Part shown: piece after piece, positions 59,330 through 64,000 of the stretch
Numbering within the stretch: position 1 is the stretch's first letter
Layout: every line of letters starts with the position of its first letter
DNA from: Helicobacter muridarum
GTDB lineage: Bacteria > Campylobacterota > Campylobacteria > Campylobacterales > Helicobacteraceae
Assembly: GCF_000765805.2 (NCBI RefSeq)
Contig: NZ_JRPD02000010.1
Location: 1-64,000, forward strand
Reading direction: 5' to 3'
Length of the DNA: 64,000 nucleotides
Notes under the pieces: model-generated
What the model saw: the letters and a program-made list of their open reading frames with translations, nothing else
The model's database searches: none
What the model was told of the DNA's origin: nothing
Position numbers and translations under genes: made by a program

Positions 59330-60811
59330 TTAACTGTCTATATCATGTAAATATTTGCCATCAAAACAGGCTTGACAATAGTGATAAGAATCTTTATCTA
59401 CTGCTATTTTTAAACCATCTAGTGACAAAAATCCTAAATAATCAGCCTGTATAAAAATTTGTACATCTTTAACGCTCTTATTTGCGCAAATCAATTCCTT
59501 TTTGCTTGGCGTATCTACACCATAAAAGCATGGTGAGATAGTTGGCGGAGCAGAGATTAGAAGTAAAACTTCCTTTGCTCCAGCATTGCGAAGTAACTGA
59601 ACGATAGCCTTGCTAGTAGTGCCTCGAACTAGCGAATCATCAATTACTATTACTCTCTTGTTTTCTATTACCCTTTTGATTGGATTGAGCTTTAGACGAA
59701 CCTTTAATTCCCTTAGCTTTTGGGTTGGCTCTATGAATGTTCTGCCTACATAGTGGTTACGAATCAAACCTAACTCGAATGGAATTCCGCTTTGCTGACT
59801 ATATCCAATTGCTGCTGCAAGTCCGCTATCTGGCACTGGCATCACAATATCAGCTTCTAGTTTATGTTCAATGGCTAGTTGTCTTCCTAGATTTTTCCTT
59901 ACCTCATACGCGCTTTTTTGAAATACAATGCTATCTGGTCTAGCAAAATATATATATTCGAATACGCATGGCTTAGGATTACAATCAAAGATTTTTATTG
60001 AAATCATTTTGGTTTCTTTTGATTCATTTTGTTCAAATATTATTAGCTCTCCTGCATCTATATCTCTAATATAGCGTGCTCCAACTAAATCAAAAGAACA
60101 AGTTTCGCTAGCTACTATATAACCTATTGAGCCATCTTTGTTTGTTATTTCACCTAGACTTAATGGCCTAAGACCAAATCTATCTCGCATTACAAACATC
60201 TTAGATCGGCTAAGTATAACAAGGCAAAATGCCCCTTCAATTTCGCGCATGACTTCCATGATTCTAGGCATTAGAAGCTCTTTTTTATTTCTTGCAATCA
60301 AGTGAATAATGACTTCTGTGTCTATGTTACTTTGAAATATTGCTCCCTCATTTATTAAATCCTGTTTTATTTTGTTTGCATTTGTGATGTTTCCATTATG
60401 TACTATTGCTATTTCGCCTAAGTCATAGCGCGCGAATATGGGCTGTGAATCATCATTAGAATCTTTGCCAGCTGTTGCATAGCGATTGTGTCCTACGGCA
60501 TTTCTACCTTTTAGTTTTTTTAACTTTTTTTCTGAAAAGACTTTAGTAACTAGCCCCTTTGCTTTTATGGTGGTGATTTTGTTGTTATTGCTAGTGCTAA
60601 TACCACTTGCTTCTTGCCCTCTGTGTTGCATAGCAAAGAGCATGTAATATGATGTTAAAGAGGCATTATCGCAGTTGAATACTCCTACAACAGCGCATTC
60701 TTCTTTCATTTTATCTATTGGTATATTGTTTTTAGCAGAATTTTTAGTATGGTATGTGGAATCTTGTGGCTTGGCGGGCAGGTGTGTATGTGGCTGCTTC
60801 ATATATTGCAT
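59330..60811 (-). CDS. purF: Amidophosphoribosyltransferase
   Basis: PurF makes phosphoribosylamine from PRPP and glutamine, the first step of purine synthesis. The 493-residue protein has an N-terminal Ntn amidotransferase (ECAVVGVFNCDNASLTSYY, MQHRGQEASGIS). The PRPP-binding motif VIVIDDSLVRGTTSKAIV is in the C-terminal half. The catalytic cysteine is Cys39 in MKEECAV, so 38 residues would have to be removed. This is much longer than the usual 10-12. Translation from the Met at residue 35 would leave four, but only the first ATG has a ribosome site (TAAGGCTATTT). Cysteines near the C-terminus (ELICANKSV, YHYCQACFDG) suggest an iron-sulfur cluster, as in Bacillus. Confidence 0.94.
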   Translation of the reverse strand: MQYMKQPHTHLPAKPQDSTYHTKNSAKNNIPIDKMKEECAVVGVFNCDNASLTSYYMLFAMQHRGQEASGISTSNNNKITTIKAKGLVTKVFSEKKLKKLKGRNAVGHNRYATAGKDSNDDSQPIFARYDLGEIAIVHNGNITNANKIKQDLINEGAIFQSNIDTEVIIHLIARNKKELLMPRIMEVMREIEGAFCLVILSRSKMFVMRDRFGLRPLSLGEITNKDGSIGYIVASETCSFDLVGARYIRDIDAGELIIFEQNESKETKMISIKIFDCNPKPCVFEYIYFARPDSIVFQKSAYEVRKNLGRQLAIEHKLEADIVMPVPDSGLAAAIGYSQQSGIPFELGLIRNHYVGRTFIEPTQKLRELKVRLKLNPIKRVIENKRVIVIDDSLVRGTTSKAIVQLLRNAGAKEVLLLISAPPTISPCFYGVDTPSKKELICANKSVKDVQIFIQADYLGFLSLDGLKIAVDKDSYHYCQACFDGKYLHDIDS

Positions 60812-60949
60812 AAATAGCCTTATTTTGTTTAATTATTAAATGGGCATTCTATCACAATGTTTTTAATATAAAAACGCTTCAAATCCTCTAAACCTTAGAT
60901 TATGTTGATTCTGGTTATAATATTCCAAATACTATAAAAGAGGTAAAAT

Positions 60950-62233
60950 ATGAAAATCTTTCAAAATAGCAAGATTTTTTGTCATGATACACGCGATTAT
61001 CATATGGCTACAATTTTTGTTGATAACGGTAAAATCATAGATGTGATTTTTGATGCACATTCTCATACTGATCTTGGCACTAAGACAAATAAGCAAGACT
61101 TATATGATAGCAAAGATGTAGAAAATATTGATTGCAAGGGTTTAAGTATCTTACCTTCTTGTATTGATATAAATCTTTTTCCATTAGATAAGAATCTAAA
61201 TACTAAAACAATCAAAAATCTAGCCAAGAAAGCTCTCTTAGGTGGAGTATCTACTATATTCCTTAACCCATATACAAATCCTAGTATTGATAATGAAGCT
61301 ATGCACGCCTTTATACAAAGTATGAATCAAGATGAAGCTGTTCATATATTCCCTTTAATAGCAAATCTCATTAAGCATAATAATGAAAATGTGTTAAATA
61401 ATATTGATACATTATGGAATTTAAACAAGAATGCTAGAGCAATATTTACGAACTCTGCCATTGGTTCGAACTATCTTTATCAGACTATGCAGTATGCCAA
61501 AATGTTAGATATACCTATTTGTGTCTTTGCATTTGATCATATGATAGAGCATGGTGTAGCATATGAAAGCACTTTTGCTAGAGGACTTGGTTTGTCTATG
61601 ATAACACCTATAGGACAGCTAAAAGAGGTAGCTAAAGTCAAAGAAATGGCAAAATTTTTGCAAGTTAAAATTATCTTTATGTCTATGAATATTGCTTCTT
61701 GCATTGATATGGTATGTAATGAGAGTAATTTGCATTGTCAAGTAAGTTTACCACATTTAGTATTTAGCGAAAGAAATATTAATGACTATGATACAAGATA
61801 TAAAATTTTACCCCCACTCTTAACACGTAGCAAGAGAATGAAATTAATTAAGAGACTTCAAGATGGCAAAGTAGATTTGCTTACTAGCATGCAAAGCGAA
61901 GTTTCTGCACATTGCAAGCAAAGGGTATTTGAATTAGCTGATGGGAGTGTAGATGGACTAGAGCATTTTTTTAGTCTTGCTTATACACTTTTGGTTAAAA
62001 GTGGGTTAATTTCTATGAATTATTTTTTAAATATTCTTAGTTTTAATGCAGCTAAATTATTGGGATTAAAAAAAGGTTTGATAGCAAAGGGCTATGATGC
62101 AGATTTTATGTTAGTTGATTTAGAATCAACCTATTGCATTGATAATCATCTAAGCCCATATCATGGTATGGAATTATATGGCGAGATTAAGCAAATGGTA
62201 ATTGATGGAAAAATTCATACGATTTCATCATAA
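60950..62233 (+). CDS. Dihydroorotase-like protein without metal ligands (PyrC2 type)
   Basis: A 427-residue protein with the amidohydrolase fold. The dihydroorotase HxH metal motif, normally DxHxH after LPGFID, reads LPSCIDINLF (Asn75 and Phe77 in place of both histidines). The late DHAPH-type motif is replaced by TSMQSEVSAHC. The C-terminal DADFMLVDLESTY is a retained family ending. Metal-free dihydroorotase homologues are known as structural partners of aspartate transcarbamoylase (PyrC' in Pseudomonas), so a structural role is likely. It is divergent from purF. No pyrB is in the window. Confidence 0.8.
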   Translation: MKIFQNSKIFCHDTRDYHMATIFVDNGKIIDVIFDAHSHTDLGTKTNKQDLYDSKDVENIDCKGLSILPSCIDINLFPLDKNLNTKTIKNLAKKALLGGVSTIFLNPYTNPSIDNEAMHAFIQSMNQDEAVHIFPLIANLIKHNNENVLNNIDTLWNLNKNARAIFTNSAIGSNYLYQTMQYAKMLDIPICVFAFDHMIEHGVAYESTFARGLGLSMITPIGQLKEVAKVKEMAKFLQVKIIFMSMNIASCIDMVCNESNLHCQVSLPHLVFSERNINDYDTRYKILPPLLTRSKRMKLIKRLQDGKVDLLTSMQSEVSAHCKQRVFELADGSVDGLEHFFSLAYTLLVKSGLISMNYFLNILSFNAAKLLGLKKGLIAKGYDADFMLVDLESTYCIDNHLSPYHGMELYGEIKQMVIDGKIHTISS

Positions 62234-62540
62234 TCTTGTCAATTTTTATTTGAAAATATATTTAGGTTAAGCCTAATGCTATAATAGTTATACTATGTTA
62301 TTTTGGTTATTTTGCAATTTTTTAGCAGCAACGTATCTATTACAAAATTAATTCTTTATATAACTTACTTGAGTCTATCAACAATGCAATAATATTAGGT
62401 GCCGATAATTAGATTTTTATTATCTAAATAAGTCCGCCGCTTATTTTGTTGTCTTAGCTTATTTTTTTTGTTTGTTTTTTCACATTTTTCGATTTTTTAA
62501 ACATCTGCATATTATTTTGTTATAAATTTTACTTTGTTTC
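62234..62540. other. Gene-free region ahead of the second alcohol dehydrogenase
   Basis: About 300 AT-rich bases with one small hairpin (62426-62446). No gene is supported. Confidence 0.4.
62426..62446 (+). terminator. Small terminator candidate
   Basis: AAATAAG / CTTATTT, a perfect 7-base stem with loop TCCGCCG, followed by TGTTG. About 200 bases past the pyrC-like gene. Weak candidate. Confidence 0.3.
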
Positions 62541-62571
62541 TTGACAAACACTTGGTGTCAGGCTTTATAAT
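62541..62571 (+). promoter_or_regulatory. Promoter of the second adh with 19-bp spacer
   Basis: Consensus TTGACA (62541-62546) and TATAAT (62566-62571) are separated by 19 bases, longer than the normal 17. TGACA/TGTCA (62542-62546, 62556-62560) and ACAC/GTGT form short dyads between them. A long spacer with a dyad is the plan of MerR-type promoters. No such regulator is in view. Confidence 0.4.
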
Positions 62572-62623
62572 TACACTCATAGAATCTTGCTAGATTCAAA
62601 GTATTTTAACTAAGGAATAATTT

Positions 62624-63721
62624 ATGCTATTAAAAGAGAATTTGATACAAGCGCAAAATGGGCAGAGAATCACCGCAAAAGGTTATGCAGTAGCACATAA
62701 GAGCGATACATTTAAACCTTTCAGCTTTTCGCGACATGCTTTAGGAGAGAATGATATTTTGATTGAGATTCTATTTGCTGGAATCTGTCATAGCGATATT
62801 CATAGTGCACGCGAAGAATGGCATAAAGGTATTTTTCCAATGGTGCCAGGACACGAAATTGCGGGGCGCGTTGTCGCAGTGGGAAGCAATGTAAATAAGT
62901 TTAAAGTTGGCGATTATGCAGGAGTTGGTTGTATGGTAAATTCTTGCGGCGAATGTGAGGCGTGCAAAAGAAGCCAAGAGCAGTTTTGCGAAAATGGTAA
63001 ATGCGTCTTTACATATGATTGCAGGGATTGCTTCCACGATAATGAACCCACCTATGGCGGATATTCTAATAATATCGTTGTGAGTGAAAAATTCGCAGTT
63101 AATTTCCCACAAGATGCACCTTTAGAAAAAGTCGCTCCTTTGCTCTGTGCTGGAATTACTACTTATTCGCCGATTAAATTTAGTAAGGTTAAAGCAGGCG
63201 ATAAAGTCGCTGTGGCAGGATTTGGCGGGCTTGGCGTAATGGCACTCAAATATGCAATCAAAATGGGTGCTGAAGTCAGCGTATTTGCGCGTAATAAAAA
63301 TAAAGAAAAAGAGGCACTAGAGCTTGGGGCAAAGACGCTCTATACTGATACAAAGGGTGTAAAGGAACGATTTGATTTTATCATCTCCACGATTCCAACT
63401 GCGTATGATATTAATGCCTATGCGGAATTGCTGAAGTTTGGCGGCGAAATGGCGATTGTCGGCTTGCCACCGGCGAGTGAAAATCTCAAAATTGATTTAA
63501 CACGTCTTGTCTTTGCAGCGGGTAAAAAAGTCTATGGCTCACTCATTGGCGGAATGAAAGAGACGCAAGAAATGCTTGATTTTTCACTCAAGCATAAAAT
63601 TTATCCAGAGACAGAAGTAATTTCTGTGGAGCAAATCAATGAGGCATATGAGAATCTTATAAGCGGCAAGGCAAAATTCCGCTATGTGATTGATATGAGC
63701 AGTATAAAGGGGCAAGAGTAG
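62624..63721 (+). CDS. NAD(P)-dependent alcohol dehydrogenase (YahK/CAD type), higher G+C
   Basis: A 365-residue zinc medium-chain dehydrogenase of the cinnamyl-alcohol-dehydrogenase branch. Catalytic zinc ligands are Cys55 (GICHSDIH), His77-Glu78 (PGHEIAGRV) and Cys near 174 (LLCAGITTYSPI). Structural cysteines are 108, 111, 114 and 122 (SCGECEAC..FC). The cofactor motif is GFGGLGVMALKYAIKMG. Broad aldehyde reduction with NADPH is usual for the group. Its base composition stands out: sample lines reach 47-58% G+C, and codons such as GGC, GCG and CGC are frequent, against about 31% around. This suggests recent transfer. TAAGGAATAATTT precedes the ATG. Confidence 0.92.
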   Translation: MLLKENLIQAQNGQRITAKGYAVAHKSDTFKPFSFSRHALGENDILIEILFAGICHSDIHSAREEWHKGIFPMVPGHEIAGRVVAVGSNVNKFKVGDYAGVGCMVNSCGECEACKRSQEQFCENGKCVFTYDCRDCFHDNEPTYGGYSNNIVVSEKFAVNFPQDAPLEKVAPLLCAGITTYSPIKFSKVKAGDKVAVAGFGGLGVMALKYAIKMGAEVSVFARNKNKEKEALELGAKTLYTDTKGVKERFDFIISTIPTAYDINAYAELLKFGGEMAIVGLPPASENLKIDLTRLVFAAGKKVYGSLIGGMKETQEMLDFSLKHKIYPETEVISVEQINEAYENLISGKAKFRYVIDMSSIKGQE

Positions 63722-63830
63722 GTATTGGGTCAAATTTAACCACTCTTAGAGCATATCGTGTTACACTCTCATCTTGTGTCTAGGTATAAAACCTAATGAA
63801 ATTGAGTCATATTCTATTTGAGGCTACACA

Positions 63831-64000
63831 ATGAGTAAAAACACAATTGATACTATTGTATAACACGATATAGAATCTCTCTTTAGCATATACAATAATT
63901 TGAACAAAGACAACTCTCATAAATTAAGCAATGATGATGTTTGCACTCCTATGGAGTGCTTCAAAACTATGCTTGATTATATTCCAAAGCACTTTGGCAA
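63831..64000 (+). pseudogene. Probable DNA methyltransferase/restriction gene, 5' end, early in-frame stop
   Basis: From ATG at 63831 (GAGG seven bases before it) the frame reads MSKNTIDTIV, then TAA at 63861-63863. It then continues in the same frame as HDIESLFSIYNNLNKDN and NDDVCTPMECFKTMLDYIP to the edge. The segment DVCTPMECFKTMLDYIPKHF resembles the start of N6-adenine DNA methyltransferases (TPxxLVxxMLDxxP). As with hsdS at the other end, a nonsense codon lies within the first dozen codons. Initiation at the later ATG (63950) would lose part of the domain. The assignment rests on a short piece. Confidence 0.45.

Overview
The window is low-GC DNA (about one third G+C by eye). Its gene content and gene order point to an enterohepatic-type Helicobacter (Campylobacterota). 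Markers are the long epsilonproteobacterial QueH, the hypA / coiled-coil protein / lpxB trio, rpmE next to rsmI, a NikABCDE nickel importer, an alpha-1,3-fucosyltransferase-like GT10 enzyme and phase-variable G/C tracts. The genus is an inference from these families; no database search was run.

Layout. 1-599 is the 5' part of a type I restriction specificity gene with an in-frame stop at codon 6. 600-1220 holds degenerate dispersed repeats. 1221-13774 is mostly housekeeping: carB, a secreted and a membrane-anchored protein of unknown function, murI, dnaE, a 31-residue membrane peptide, queH and atpE. Three tRNA genes (Leu-GAG, Leu-CAA, Arg-CCU) follow at 13859-14164. 14669-20101 is a nickel ABC importer (nikABC, then nikDE after a 330-base gap) with a strong operator-like dyad in front, followed by a Tat-exported FAD oxidase.

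22862-28887 is the most unusual region. It is a seven-gene minus-strand operon: acyl carrier protein, ketoacyl-synthase III, Rieske oxygenase, two short-chain dehydrogenases, a PglD/NeuD-type acyltransferase and an FkbM methyltransferase. Three 12-base G/C tracts lie in or near it. One switches the methyltransferase OFF in this sequence, one sits at the end of a dehydrogenase and one lies upstream of the operon. I infer that the operon builds an unusual hydroxylated, possibly methylated acyl group and attaches it to a surface sugar.

29419-42619 carries an HD-domain protein, a TrpG/PabA-type amidotransferase, the NAD(P)HX repair enzyme, CstA, a nitrilase-like protein that has lost its catalytic Lys and Cys, xseB, rpmE, rsmI, a DinB-fold protein, cysQ and a chemoreceptor. 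43077-52768 carries thiD, lnt, a GT10 fucosyltransferase containing an AT dinucleotide tract, a dynamin-like GTPase, hypA and lpxB. 52981-62233 carries tsaE, a zinc alcohol dehydrogenase with a terminator-like hairpin in its leader, a DUF779 gene, tRNA-Phe, a Dcu transporter with a large extra domain, a radical SAM protein, purF and a metal-less dihydroorotase homologue. The right end has a second alcohol dehydrogenase of clearly higher G+C and a broken probable DNA methyltransferase gene.

Two themes recur. The first is nickel: an importer with a NikR-like dyad, plus the HypA nickel chaperone. The second is reversible variation of the cell surface through simple repeats in glycan-modifying genes. 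A family of short dispersed repeats sharing TTGTCATGTT occupies several of the long gene-free stretches.
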